From assembly GCF_016863335.1 (NCBI RefSeq), contig NZ_BOOR01000016.1, positions 40,752 through 104,751 of the forward strand: a stretch of 64,000 nucleotides of DNA, read 5' to 3'. Each line of letters opens with the position of its first letter. Position 1 is the first letter of the stretch. The notes under the pieces were generated by a model. That model was not told where the DNA came from. It worked only from the letters and a program-made list of their open reading frames with translations, and did no database searches. Source of the DNA: Planotetraspora thailandica (GTDB lineage: Bacteria > Actinomycetota > Actinomycetes > Streptosporangiales > Streptosporangiaceae). The position numbers were made by a program, and so were the translations under genes. Below, one piece after another: positions 51,833 to 59,590 of this stretch.

Positions 51833-52051
51833 ATGACCGTCGCCTACATCGCTCGCAATGGCGTCGAAAAGGAGCTGTCCGGTAGTCACAGCCACGCCCC
51901 CGGTTCCGACGGGTGCGCCACCGCGCAGATGCTCGCGCGAGGTCTGTTTCGCCACGAAGCGTGGGTGACGGTCGAGCGGCAAAGCGTGGCGCTTCGCGTG
52001 CCGTCATGCGGCGGCGAACTCCCGGCGAACATCGGAGAACCGGTCAGTTAA
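51833..52051 (+). CDS. Small hypothetical protein
   Basis: 72 residues from ATG 51833, product MTVAYIARNGVEKELSGSHS and onward with GCATAQMLARGLFRHEAWVT. It contains two cysteines and is balanced in charge. No family recognised. The Shine-Dalgarno (ATGGGAT) is weak, but codon use is regular with GC-rich third positions. It lies in the 542-bp gap between the dinB start and the PstS-like gene; the remaining parts of that gap (51624-51832, 52052-52165) hold nothing recognised. Confidence 0.4.
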   Translation: MTVAYIARNGVEKELSGSHSHAPGSDGCATAQMLARGLFRHEAWVTVERQSVALRVPSCGGELPANIGEPVS

Positions 52052-52165
52052 AACACCCGAATCCTCATTGCCGCCACATATCGCGAGCGAAGATCATATG
52101 TGGGGCTATTGCCGTATCAAATTGAAAGCCCGCATTCCGGGGCATTCACGGGGAGCGTCACAAGG

Positions 52166-53698
52166 GTGAACTGGTTCAGCCCCGAGAACATCGTCGCCGT
52201 GGTCGCCGCGCTGCTCGGCCTCGTGGCGCCCGCCGCGGGCGGCCTTTACCAGCTGCGAACGCGGCGCGGCAAACGCATCGGCCACCGCGTCCAGATGGAC
52301 ACCGCCGTCGGCGGCAACGGCGGCGAAGAGACGCGGCCGAACGCACCGCTCGGGCTCTTCACCGATCAACCCGGCATGTCCAATGTCACCCTCGCGCTCC
52401 TCCGTATCGAGAACACCGGCACCAGCAGCATCTCCGACGCCGACTACACCAACCCCGACAAGAATCACGGCCTCACCGTCGTCTTCGCCGGGCGCACCGT
52501 ACGGAACGTCGAGGTCATTCCCGACCCCGAGGCAGAGCACCTGCTGGGCTACTTCGTCCCGGTCGAGGGCAAGGGAGGCATGCAGTACAGCGGCAACGCC
52601 ATCCGCCTGCCGCGCGTCCCGCTCAATGAGGACGAGTACTTCAAGCTGCTCGTACTGCTCACCGGCGGCCGCGTCGGGAGGGTCGAAGTCACCGGGGGCA
52701 TCCAGGACGGCAAGGTGGAGCGCACCCGCAGCATGTCGGTCGACGACAAGCCGCCCCTGTTCAGCAAGCTCGCCTTGGCGACCACCATCGTCCTCGCCGC
52801 CTGCCTCCTCATGCTGGCGGGCATCATCGTCTTCCGGCAGTCGGCCCCTCCCATCGGTTGCGCCACGGGCGAGCTCAGGGTGGTCGGGTCCACCGCCTTC
52901 GCCCCGGCCATGCGGGAACTCGCCACTCGGTATGAGGCGGACTGCCCGGGCTCGGAGATCACGGTGGACGCGCACGGCAGCAACGAGGGAGTGCGCGAAC
53001 TGGCCGAAGGGGGCGGCGCGAACAACGGGTCCCCGGCCCTGCTTGCCGTCTCCGACGGCCCCAAGCCGGCAAGCTACACGCAGCTCAGGGAGGACCGGGT
53101 CGCGATCGCGGCTTTCGCCCTCGTGGTCAACGACAAGACCGGCATCAGGAACCTGACGATCGACCAGATACGCCGGATCTACCGGGGCGACATCGTCAAC
53201 TGGAAGGAGCTGAGCGGCCCCGACCTCCCCATCCGGCTCGTCAGCCGCGACGCCAACTCCGGCACGCGTGACCTGTTCCGACGGCGCATTTTGGACGGCC
53301 AGGGCGAGCCCGCCTTCACCTCCCGGGACTGCGAAAGCAAGAACTCCCCGCAGGACAAGATCATCCGCTGCGAACTGGACAGCACGGACGAAGTGCTCAA
53401 GACCGTCGCCGAGCTGCCCGGCGCCATCGGCTACAGCGAGCTGAGGGCCGCGACGACCACCAAGCGTCTGCACACCCTGAACATCGACGGCCATGCACCG
53501 TCGATCAAAGCCATCGGCGACAACACGTACCGCTTCACCGAGATCGAGTACGCCTACACCGACGGCGCACCGGCCTCCGGCTCCCTGACCTCGAGCTTCC
53601 TCAATTACGTGATCAGGGGCAATGGCCAGGAGGTGTTGAAGACCTTCGGCCACCTGCCGTGCTACACCCCGGACGGCCTCAAGCGCTGCCAGTCGTGA
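52166..53698 (+). CDS. Membrane-tethered PstS-like substrate-binding protein
   Basis: 510 residues from GTG 52166, with GGGGAG upstream. TM1 at about 8-28 (IVAVVAALLGLVAPAAGGLY); a cytoplasmic or extracytoplasmic beta domain with VTLALLRIENTGTSSISDAD and LLVLLTGGRVGRVEVTGGIQ; TM2 at about 207-227 (LATTIVLAACLLMLAGIIVF). Then a PstS-type phosphate-binding domain: LRVVGSTAFAPAMRELATRY, ANNGSPALLAVSDGPKP, IYRGDIVNWKELSGPDLPIR and RDANSGTRDLFRRR. This two-domain actinomycete arrangement has an unknown ligand; phosphate-like oxyanion binding is inferred from the fold. Confidence 0.78.
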   Translation: MNWFSPENIVAVVAALLGLVAPAAGGLYQLRTRRGKRIGHRVQMDTAVGGNGGEETRPNAPLGLFTDQPGMSNVTLALLRIENTGTSSISDADYTNPDKNHGLTVVFAGRTVRNVEVIPDPEAEHLLGYFVPVEGKGGMQYSGNAIRLPRVPLNEDEYFKLLVLLTGGRVGRVEVTGGIQDGKVERTRSMSVDDKPPLFSKLALATTIVLAACLLMLAGIIVFRQSAPPIGCATGELRVVGSTAFAPAMRELATRYEADCPGSEITVDAHGSNEGVRELAEGGGANNGSPALLAVSDGPKPASYTQLREDRVAIAAFALVVNDKTGIRNLTIDQIRRIYRGDIVNWKELSGPDLPIRLVSRDANSGTRDLFRRRILDGQGEPAFTSRDCESKNSPQDKIIRCELDSTDEVLKTVAELPGAIGYSELRAATTTKRLHTLNIDGHAPSIKAIGDNTYRFTEIEYAYTDGAPASGSLTSSFLNYVIRGNGQEVLKTFGHLPCYTPDGLKRCQS

Positions 53699-53793
53699 GC
53701 CCTGCGCTCCCCGGCCGCCGCCATGGGTGCGGCGGGCTCGTCCAGGGGCCAGGCCGGCCCACAGCCTGACGCCTCCGGCGGCTGTCCAGCGGG

Positions 53794-54891
53794 CTATTCC
53801 TTGATCGGCAGCCGAAGCAGCGCGGGCTTCAGCTCGATCCAGGCCCGCAGTTCGTCGGCCAGAGCAGCGGACGTGATGTACGGCAGGCACGGCTGGATCA
53901 AGTGGATCTGGTTTCGCAGCCGCCGGGACAGCCGGACGCCGTCAGGGTCGAGGGGCCGATCGGCGCACAGGCGTGTGGCATGCGCGAGGGTCGTCGTTGC
54001 CGCCAGCCACCGTTCCGCCGCCTGGTCCATCGTCGGCAACCCGTCGGCCATGCCCCGTGCGCGGGCCTCGGTGAGCGAGCCGATCAGCGTCACGGCCGCC
54101 TCGTCTGCGGTGTCGATCCCCCGCTCTGCCGCGTGGCGGTCGAGGACGAAGCCGAGTCGCCGCCACCGTGCCTCTTGGGCGGGCGTGTGCCCGGTACGGC
54201 GGGCCACCACGTTGCGCAGGTAGGCCCACCAGTTGGTTCGGCCGGGTTCCGCGCCGGGTTCACGTCTGTCCAGCCAGGCGACCAGGTCCGGTTCGCGCAA
54301 GGTCAGCAGATGGTCGGCGTAGCTCCGGAACGCCTGCTCACGCCCTTGGAACAACAGGTAGACATGACCATTCTCCGGCCCCAGCATCTTGAGCACGGTC
54401 CCGGGCAGTTCTTCCCACTCCTCCGGGTCCGCCACTACAAGGAGACCCATCCTGGAGGTGGGCTCCCAATACTCGATCATTCCGTCGTTGGGCGATGGGA
54501 GCTCCGCCAACGTGAACCCGCGTGCCTGCACGGCGCTGTGCAGTTCGCCGAAGTCGAGTCGCGGCCGGAACACGCCGTAGCGGTCGGCGAGCGCGGACTC
54601 GATCTGCTTCGTGCCGGTCAACCATGGCAGCCGGTGCGTCTGCGCTCCGAAGTAGGTGACCGCCCACTCGTCGTCAGCCCTGCCCCGCCACCAGCCGAAC
54701 TCGACCAAGCCGAAATCGGAGATCATTCCCGACGGCGCCTCGAACGTGCAGTCATGCCCGAGCGCCTCCTCGACGTCCGGCCGCGTGCTGGTGTGGTCAA
54801 GGCCCAGCATGGTGCCGGTGATCATCAGGTCGGCGAAGAAGTCCAGGTCGTCCACCGGGGCATTGTCCAGCTCAGGCAAGCGCTCACGCAT
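53794..54891 (-). CDS. Hypothetical protein, 365 aa
   Basis: ATG 54891, no clear Shine-Dalgarno. The N-terminal half is alpha+beta with many aromatic and acidic residues (CTFEAPSGMISDFGLVEFGW, YFGAQTHRLPWLTGTKQIES). The C-terminal half is helical, with RTNWWAYLRNVVARRTGHTP, WRRLGFVLDRHAAERGIDTA and TTLAHATRLCADRP. The sequence looks like a real soluble protein rather than a shadow frame, but I do not recognise the family. It could be an immunity-like or SUKH-like protein by general character; that is weak inference. Confidence 0.6.
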   Translation of the reverse strand: MRERLPELDNAPVDDLDFFADLMITGTMLGLDHTSTRPDVEEALGHDCTFEAPSGMISDFGLVEFGWWRGRADDEWAVTYFGAQTHRLPWLTGTKQIESALADRYGVFRPRLDFGELHSAVQARGFTLAELPSPNDGMIEYWEPTSRMGLLVVADPEEWEELPGTVLKMLGPENGHVYLLFQGREQAFRSYADHLLTLREPDLVAWLDRREPGAEPGRTNWWAYLRNVVARRTGHTPAQEARWRRLGFVLDRHAAERGIDTADEAAVTLIGSLTEARARGMADGLPTMDQAAERWLAATTTLAHATRLCADRPLDPDGVRLSRRLRNQIHLIQPCLPYITSAALADELRAWIELKPALLRLPIKE

Positions 54892-54978
54892 TCGGATATC
54901 GGGTGCGCGGCCCGCCCCTGAACGCCGAGATCTCAGTCGATGATTCAGCCCGGGCGCCTACCCGCGCCATAAGCGAGA

Positions 54979-56142
54979 TCAGCCGGCGGCGGACAGCACG
55001 ACGTCGACGAGCCGGTCCGCCGCGTCGGGCCGCCCGAGCGACCGAGCCCGGTCAGCGATGCCGGCGCGCAGGCGCGGATCGGCGATCAACCGGCCCACGG
55101 CCTGCCCCACCGCGTCCGGCGTCACTTCGCCCAGCAGGGCGACCGCGGCGCCGGACTCGTGCAGATGACGCGCGTTGTGCGCCTGCTCCCCACCGGCCGA
55201 ACTGGCCAGGGGAATGAGCACCGCGGCCTTGCCCAGCGCGGTCAGCTCGGCGATGGTCCCCGCTCCGCTCCGGGAGATCACCACATCGGCCAGGGCCAGC
55301 ACGTCGGGCAACTCAGGGCCGACATAGTCGGTGAGGTGATAGCGACCCGCCAGATCCCAGGGCAACCCCGCCACCCGCTCACGAAGGCCGGCGAGGTTCG
55401 CCGGACCGCACTGGTGGATGACGTTCGCGTGGGACAGCAACCACGGGAGGACCGCCGCCACCAGGCCGTTGATCTGCTGCGACCCCTGGGCGCCGCCCGT
55501 CACGTAGACGGTGGGCCGGGTGCGGTCGAAACCGTACAGGCGAAGAGCATCGACGGCCTTGGCAGGATGGCCCGACAACACCTCGGGCCGCACCGGGTTG
55601 CCCGTCACCACAGCAGACCGGCGCGCAGACTCCGGCAGCAGCGGCAGACTCGATTCGGAGGACACGGCCACGCGTGCCGCGGCACGCGCAAGCATCCGGT
55701 TGGCGAGACCCAGACGGACGGTCTGCTCATGAACCACCAGCGGACGGTGACACATCTTGGCCGCCAGGCCCACGGGGACGGCGACGTAGCCGCCGGTGGC
55801 CAGCACGACATCGGGCTCGAAATCGGACACGATCGACCGTGCCTGGGCGACACCCAGCGGAACACGGCCCATGTCGCGGACGTTGGCCGCCGTCACCATC
55901 TTCAGCGGGTTACGGGCCCGGCGCACCTTCCCGGTGGCGACGTGCGCAAATGGGATTCCCTCACTCGCGGCGACCCGGGCCTCCAAGCCGCCGACCGTCC
56001 CCACCCACAGCACCTCCAGCGCCCGGCCTCTCGCCTGAAGCCTGGCCTGCAAGGTGCGTACCGCGGTGAGAGCGGGATAAGTGTGCCCCCCCGTCCCACC
56101 CCCGGTCACGATCAAACGGAAGGGCCGCTCCGGGCTGTTCAC
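54979..56142 (-). CDS. MurG-like UDP-GlcNAc glycosyltransferase
   Basis: 387 residues from GTG 56142 (SD GGGAAG 7 nt upstream); ATG 56157 is an alternative. Motifs: RLIVTGGGTGGHTYPALTAV (first GlcNAc-transferase glycine loop), VLATGGYVAVPVGLAAKMCH, VVHEQTVRLGLANRMLARAA, VYVTGGAQGSQQINGLVAAV and VISRSGAGTIAELTALGKAA with SSAGGEQAHNARHLHESGAA. These are the MurG signatures for lipid II synthesis. There are no murC, ftsW or ftsQ genes around it, so it is not the dcw copy. It may be a paralogue that glycosylates a secondary lipid or a cell-wall-targeting product. Confidence 0.88.
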   Translation of the reverse strand: MNSPERPFRLIVTGGGTGGHTYPALTAVRTLQARLQARGRALEVLWVGTVGGLEARVAASEGIPFAHVATGKVRRARNPLKMVTAANVRDMGRVPLGVAQARSIVSDFEPDVVLATGGYVAVPVGLAAKMCHRPLVVHEQTVRLGLANRMLARAAARVAVSSESSLPLLPESARRSAVVTGNPVRPEVLSGHPAKAVDALRLYGFDRTRPTVYVTGGAQGSQQINGLVAAVLPWLLSHANVIHQCGPANLAGLRERVAGLPWDLAGRYHLTDYVGPELPDVLALADVVISRSGAGTIAELTALGKAAVLIPLASSAGGEQAHNARHLHESGAAVALLGEVTPDAVGQAVGRLIADPRLRAGIADRARSLGRPDAADRLVDVVLSAAG

Positions 56143-56344
56143 AAGAAGGCTTCCCATCTGGCTGAGGATGACATCAGCCCGCGGCTGGGAGCAGCGGAGC
56201 ATTGCGGACGATAGCAGTCCAGCCGTACTACACCGGCCTTGCCCGCCTCGCTCCAGGACCGCCGTCGGCGACATTGTCGGTGCTGCTTGAGATGGTCTGC
56301 CTGGACACTTCCGCGGCGGGTGGAACGAAGGGGGGATGGCTCGG

Positions 56345-56770
56345 ATGGGCTTGGAAGTCGAGAGCCGATCGTCCGATTCGCCGTACATCGAGCGGGTGTG
56401 GCGAAGCAGGAGCCACGACGTCGACCGGATGACGTCGGTCGCGACCGCGCATTGGGATCTGGTCTTCTGGGAGCACCGCGGTCAGGTCAAGGTGGCTGTT
56501 CAAGGGCCGGAGTCGAAGGCCGGCCCGGCCCCCGTTCCCGACGACGCCACATTCTTCGGGATCAGCTTCGCGCTCGGCACATCGATGCCCCATTTACCGA
56601 TCACTCAGCGCCTCGACGGTTTCGCGGAGATTCCCGGCGCGACGCGCAGATCGTTCTGGCTGAAGGGGTCCGCCTGGCGCCTTCCTGGCTATGACAACGC
56701 CGAGGGATTCGTACGGCGGATGGTGCGTGAGGGTGTTCTGGTCCGCGACCCGATCGTCGCCGCTCGATGA
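56345..56770 (+). CDS. Truncated AraC-type regulator: N-terminal domain only
   Basis: 141 residues from ATG 56345 (SD AAGGGGGG; ATG 56336 abuts it). Sequence SPYIERVWRSRSHDVDRMTS, LVFWEHRGQVKVAVQGPESK and FFGISFALGTSMPHLPITQR, then GSAWRLPGYDNAEGFVRRMV. This corresponds to the N-terminal ligand-binding part (DUF6597-like) of actinomycete AraC regulators that accompany RibD-like reductase genes. The protein ends RDPIVAAR, where the linker to the C-terminal AraC helix-turn-helix would start. No HTH sequence is found before the next gene 10 nt later. It is probably a remnant or a non-DNA-binding variant. Confidence 0.72.
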   Translation: MGLEVESRSSDSPYIERVWRSRSHDVDRMTSVATAHWDLVFWEHRGQVKVAVQGPESKAGPAPVPDDATFFGISFALGTSMPHLPITQRLDGFAEIPGATRRSFWLKGSAWRLPGYDNAEGFVRRMVREGVLVRDPIVAAR

Positions 56771-56780
56771 GGAGGTCGTC

Positions 56781-57344
56781 GTGACGAAGCTGGTCGTGTC
56801 TGAGTTCGTCTCACTCGACGGAGTGATGCAGGCTCCGGGAGGCGAGCCGGGTTTCCGGCACCACGGCTGGGTGCTGGAGCACTTCGCCCCGGAGCACGAC
56901 GCCTACCGGTACGAGGAGCTCCTGGAGACCTCGGCCCTGCTGCTCGGCCGTGTCACCTACGAGGGGTTCTCCGGCGCCTGGCCCACGGTGACGGGCGAGT
57001 TCGCGGACCGGATGAACGCGCTGCCCAAATATGTGGTGTCCGGCACCCTGCACGAGCCGCTGGAGTGGAACGCCTCCCTCCTCAAAGGCGACCTGACCGG
57101 CGAGGTCGAGACGCTCAAACGCCAGGACGGCGGCGGGCACATCTTCGTCCACGGCAGCCGTTCGCTCGCGCAGGAGCTTTTGAAGCGAGGCCTCGTGGAC
57201 GAGCTGCGGCTCATGGTGTTCCCCGTCATTCTGGGGTCGGGTGCGCGCCTGTACTCCGAATCACCCGACAAGACCTCGCTGACGCTGGTCGGAAGCCGCA
57301 CGTTCGAATCCGGCGTGGTCGCGCTGACCTACGCCCGCAAGTAG
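56781..57344 (+). CDS. RibD C-terminal/dihydrofolate-reductase-like protein
   Basis: 187 residues from GTG 56781, with GAGGAGGTCGTC as ribosome binding site. Motifs LVVSEFVSLDGVMQAPGG, LLLGRVTYEGFSGAWP, KYVVSGTLHEPLEW, GGGHIFVHGSRSLAQELLKR and LVDELRLMVFPVILGSGARL. This is the DHFR/RibD_C fold that binds NADPH; the physiological substrate is unknown in most actinomycete members. It directly follows the AraC-type remnant, a frequent gene pair. Confidence 0.9.
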   Translation: MTKLVVSEFVSLDGVMQAPGGEPGFRHHGWVLEHFAPEHDAYRYEELLETSALLLGRVTYEGFSGAWPTVTGEFADRMNALPKYVVSGTLHEPLEWNASLLKGDLTGEVETLKRQDGGGHIFVHGSRSLAQELLKRGLVDELRLMVFPVILGSGARLYSESPDKTSLTLVGSRTFESGVVALTYARK

Positions 57345-57405
57345 TCCGCACCCCGGAACGCCACGGCGAGGGCGCGGTCCTTGAGCCGCCCCTCACCAGG
57401 ACTTG

Positions 57406-57759
57406 TCATGCGCCGGTCCGAACTCCCTTCGCTTCGTCCTCTGCGGGCAGCCAGGTCTCGGCCCACAAGGAGAGCTCGCGGACGGCCGCCTCCAGTGCGC
57501 GACCCTTGTCCGTGAGCCGGTACTCGATGGTCACGGGAGTGGTCGGGAGCACGACGCGTTCGATGACGCCTTCACTCTCGAAGCGCTTGAGCCGCTCGGA
57601 GAGCAGCTTGTCGCTGATGTCGGGGATGGCGTCGCCGATCTGCCGGAAGTGCGTGGCTCCGGCGAGCAATTCGCGCAGGATCACCCCGGCCCACCGGCGG
57701 CCGATCATCTCGACGGCCTGGTGGTAACGGGGGCAGAAATCAGGCTCGTACGTGGACAC
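57406..57759 (-). CDS. HxlR-family winged-helix regulator
   Basis: 117 residues from GTG 57759. Starts MSTYEPDFCPRYHQAVEMIG with a single conserved Cys near the N-terminus (CPR), then RRWAGVILRELLAGATHFRQ, IPDISDKLLSERLKRFESEG and VEYRLTDKG-type TIEYRLTDKGRALEAAVREL. HxlR proteins sense aldehydes or oxidants through the Cys and regulate a divergent gene. The isochorismatase-like gene is divergent across 127 bp with an ACTTTCC-AAA-GGAAAGT dyad. Confidence 0.92.
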   Translation of the reverse strand: MSTYEPDFCPRYHQAVEMIGRRWAGVILRELLAGATHFRQIGDAIPDISDKLLSERLKRFESEGVIERVVLPTTPVTIEYRLTDKGRALEAAVRELSLWAETWLPAEDEAKGVRTGA

Positions 57760-57829
57760 GCTGCAAGCTTACCAATGGATAGCGACTTGCGCACCGGGAG
57801 AGCGGTGGGCTAGCTTCTGAACGTAAGGC

Positions 57830-57846
57830 ACTTTCCAAAGGAAAGT
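57830..57846. promoter_or_regulatory. Putative HxlR operator
   Basis: ACTTTCCAAAGGAAAGT is a perfect 7-bp inverted repeat around AAA. It lies 41 bp before the isochorismatase-like ATG and about 70 bp from the HxlR start. The palindrome with AAA centre suits a dimeric winged-helix regulator; binding is inferred. Confidence 0.55.
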
Positions 57847-57886
57847 CGATAACCCACCATCCTTACTCGTGCAGAGAGGTATCCCC

Positions 57887-58546
57887 ATGCCCACCAGCAC
57901 CGTGCAGGACCTGCCCGACAACGCCGTCGCCAGCCTGTTCAACGCCGAGGACACCGCGCTCGTCCTCGTCGACCACCAGCCTCAGATGATCTTCGGGGCG
58001 CGCAGCGCCGACCCGCAGACCCTGGTGAACAACGTGACCGCCCTCGCCAAACTGGCCACGGTGTTCCACCTCCCCACCGTGCTCACCTCCATCGCCGCCG
58101 AGACCTTCTCCGGCCCTCTGATCCCGGAGATCACGCGCGCTCTCCCGGACGTCGAGGTCATCGACCGCTCCCACATCAACGCCTGGCAGGACGGCGCCTT
58201 CCGGGCCGCCGTCGAGGCCACCGGCCGGCGCCGCCTGCTCATCGCCGGCCTGTGGACCGAGGTCTGCCTGACCTTCCCAGCGTTGTCCGCGACCGAGGCG
58301 GGGTACGAGGTCTTCGCCGTCGTCGACGCCTCCGCTGGGTCCAGCACCGCCGCTCACGACGCCGCGATCATTCGGATGACCCAGAAAGGCGTTGTTCCCG
58401 TCAGCACCGCGAGCGTGCTGTCCGAACTGCAGCGCGACTGGGCACGTACGGACACCTACGACGCCGTCAACGAAATCGTCAGCGACCACATGGGCGCCTG
58501 GGGACAGGGCGTCAACTATGTCCGCGCCGGGTTCGCCAAGAAGTGA
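57887..58546 (+). CDS. Isochorismatase-family hydrolase (YcaC-like)
   Basis: 219 residues from ATG 57887, with GAGAGGT upstream. Motifs: TALVLVDHQPQMIFGARSAD with catalytic Asp (VDHQ), VLTSIAAETFSGPLIPEITR, EVIDRSHINAWQDGAFRAAV and LLIAGLWTEVCLTFPALSAT with the catalytic Cys (EVCL). D...C pairs match YcaC-type cysteine hydrolases that act on amide-like substrates. The divergent HxlR regulator probably controls it. A hairpin follows the stop. Confidence 0.9.
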   Translation: MPTSTVQDLPDNAVASLFNAEDTALVLVDHQPQMIFGARSADPQTLVNNVTALAKLATVFHLPTVLTSIAAETFSGPLIPEITRALPDVEVIDRSHINAWQDGAFRAAVEATGRRRLLIAGLWTEVCLTFPALSATEAGYEVFAVVDASAGSSTAAHDAAIIRMTQKGVVPVSTASVLSELQRDWARTDTYDAVNEIVSDHMGAWGQGVNYVRAGFAKK

Positions 58547-58575
58547 CTTATCCTCCTACCTATCCCCCCGTGCGA

Positions 58576-58597
58576 CGCCCTGCGCCAGTGCAGGGCG
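58576..58597 (+). terminator. Stem-loop terminator after the isochorismatase-like gene
   Basis: CGCCCTGC (58576-58583) pairs with GCAGGGCG (58590-58597) around a GCCAGT loop, 30 nt after the stop codon. No T-run follows. Confidence 0.55.
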
Positions 58598-58744
58598 CCG
58601 CACCGTCAGTGAACACCGGGGTCGGCGACGCACTGTTCAGCGGCAGGCATCTCCTATCTCATTCGCGATGGATCGATGTGGGAACAGATGCTCAGACGTC
58701 CGGGCGCTGACGGCGGATTTCCGCGCTCTCCAAGGGGACGGCAC

Positions 58745-59551
58745 ATGCACACGTCGTGCGGTGCTCGAGTGGCCGTGGTCGAAGCCACTGAACCGCCGGA
58801 CCGGCCGACGCCCAAGATGATCGCGGCGCACAGCGGGCTGGAGTTCCTTCTGACGTTCGCTCTGCTGTTCGCCGTTACGACGATCACACGCTGGGTCATG
58901 GGGCCCTCCCCCATCGCCGACGTGATCCCGCAGATCCACCTGCGGCTGCTGCTCATCGGCGCGTGCGTGGGACCTCTGCTCGCGGGGCTGATCCTCAGCC
59001 CGCCCGGAAAGATCTCGGGGGCTCACACCAATCCAGCGATCTCGCTCGCCATGTGGCGCCTCGGGGTCTTCCCCGGCGTGTCCGTCGTGCCGTACATCGT
59101 GGTCCAGCTCGCCGGGTCGATGCTCGGAGTGCTCGCGGCGCGCGCCGTGTGGGGTCCGGTGATCGGGGACCCGTCGGTAGCGTACGCCGTGCTGCGGCCG
59201 GGCCCCGGCTGGTCGGCCCCCGCGCTGTTCGCGGCCGAGGCCGTCAGCATGGGTGTCATCGTCTGTCTTGTGGGGACCTTCCTGCGGAAACCCCGGCTGG
59301 CGCCGCTCGTGCCCTGGCTGGTCGGATTCCTGGTCGGTGTGGCGATCGCCTCCCTGGGCACCACCACGGGGGGCTCGATCAACCCGGCGCGCGAGTTCGG
59401 GCCGGCGGTCATTTCCGGGCAGCTCGACTTCCTGTGGGTCTACCTGCTTGCGCCCATGGTCGGAGCGGCGGTCGCCGCCACCATTTTCCTGCCGGCTTTC
59501 TATTTCGTCACCGGCGAAGGCCTGCCCCGCGTCCGCCGTCAGAGCGGGTGA
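58745..59551 (+). CDS. MIP-family channel (aquaporin/glycerol-type)
   Basis: 268 residues from ATG 58745, with AAGGGGAC upstream. Six membrane segments are visible, starting FLLTFALLFAVTTITRW. Pore motifs SGAHTNPAISLAMW (NPA 1) and GGSINPAREFGPAVI (NPA 2) define the family. The residue following NPA 2 is Arg, as in all MIPs. It could conduct water, glycerol or another small solute; the ar/R filter cannot be assigned without modelling. It is flanked by the isochorismatase-like gene and a convergent gene. Confidence 0.92.
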   Translation: MHTSCGARVAVVEATEPPDRPTPKMIAAHSGLEFLLTFALLFAVTTITRWVMGPSPIADVIPQIHLRLLLIGACVGPLLAGLILSPPGKISGAHTNPAISLAMWRLGVFPGVSVVPYIVVQLAGSMLGVLAARAVWGPVIGDPSVAYAVLRPGPGWSAPALFAAEAVSMGVIVCLVGTFLRKPRLAPLVPWLVGFLVGVAIASLGTTTGGSINPAREFGPAVISGQLDFLWVYLLAPMVGAAVAATIFLPAFYFVTGEGLPRVRRQSG

Positions 59552-59590
59552 GCAGGCTTCCAGCACCGGTCAAGGGTGAGTTGGGACCTC

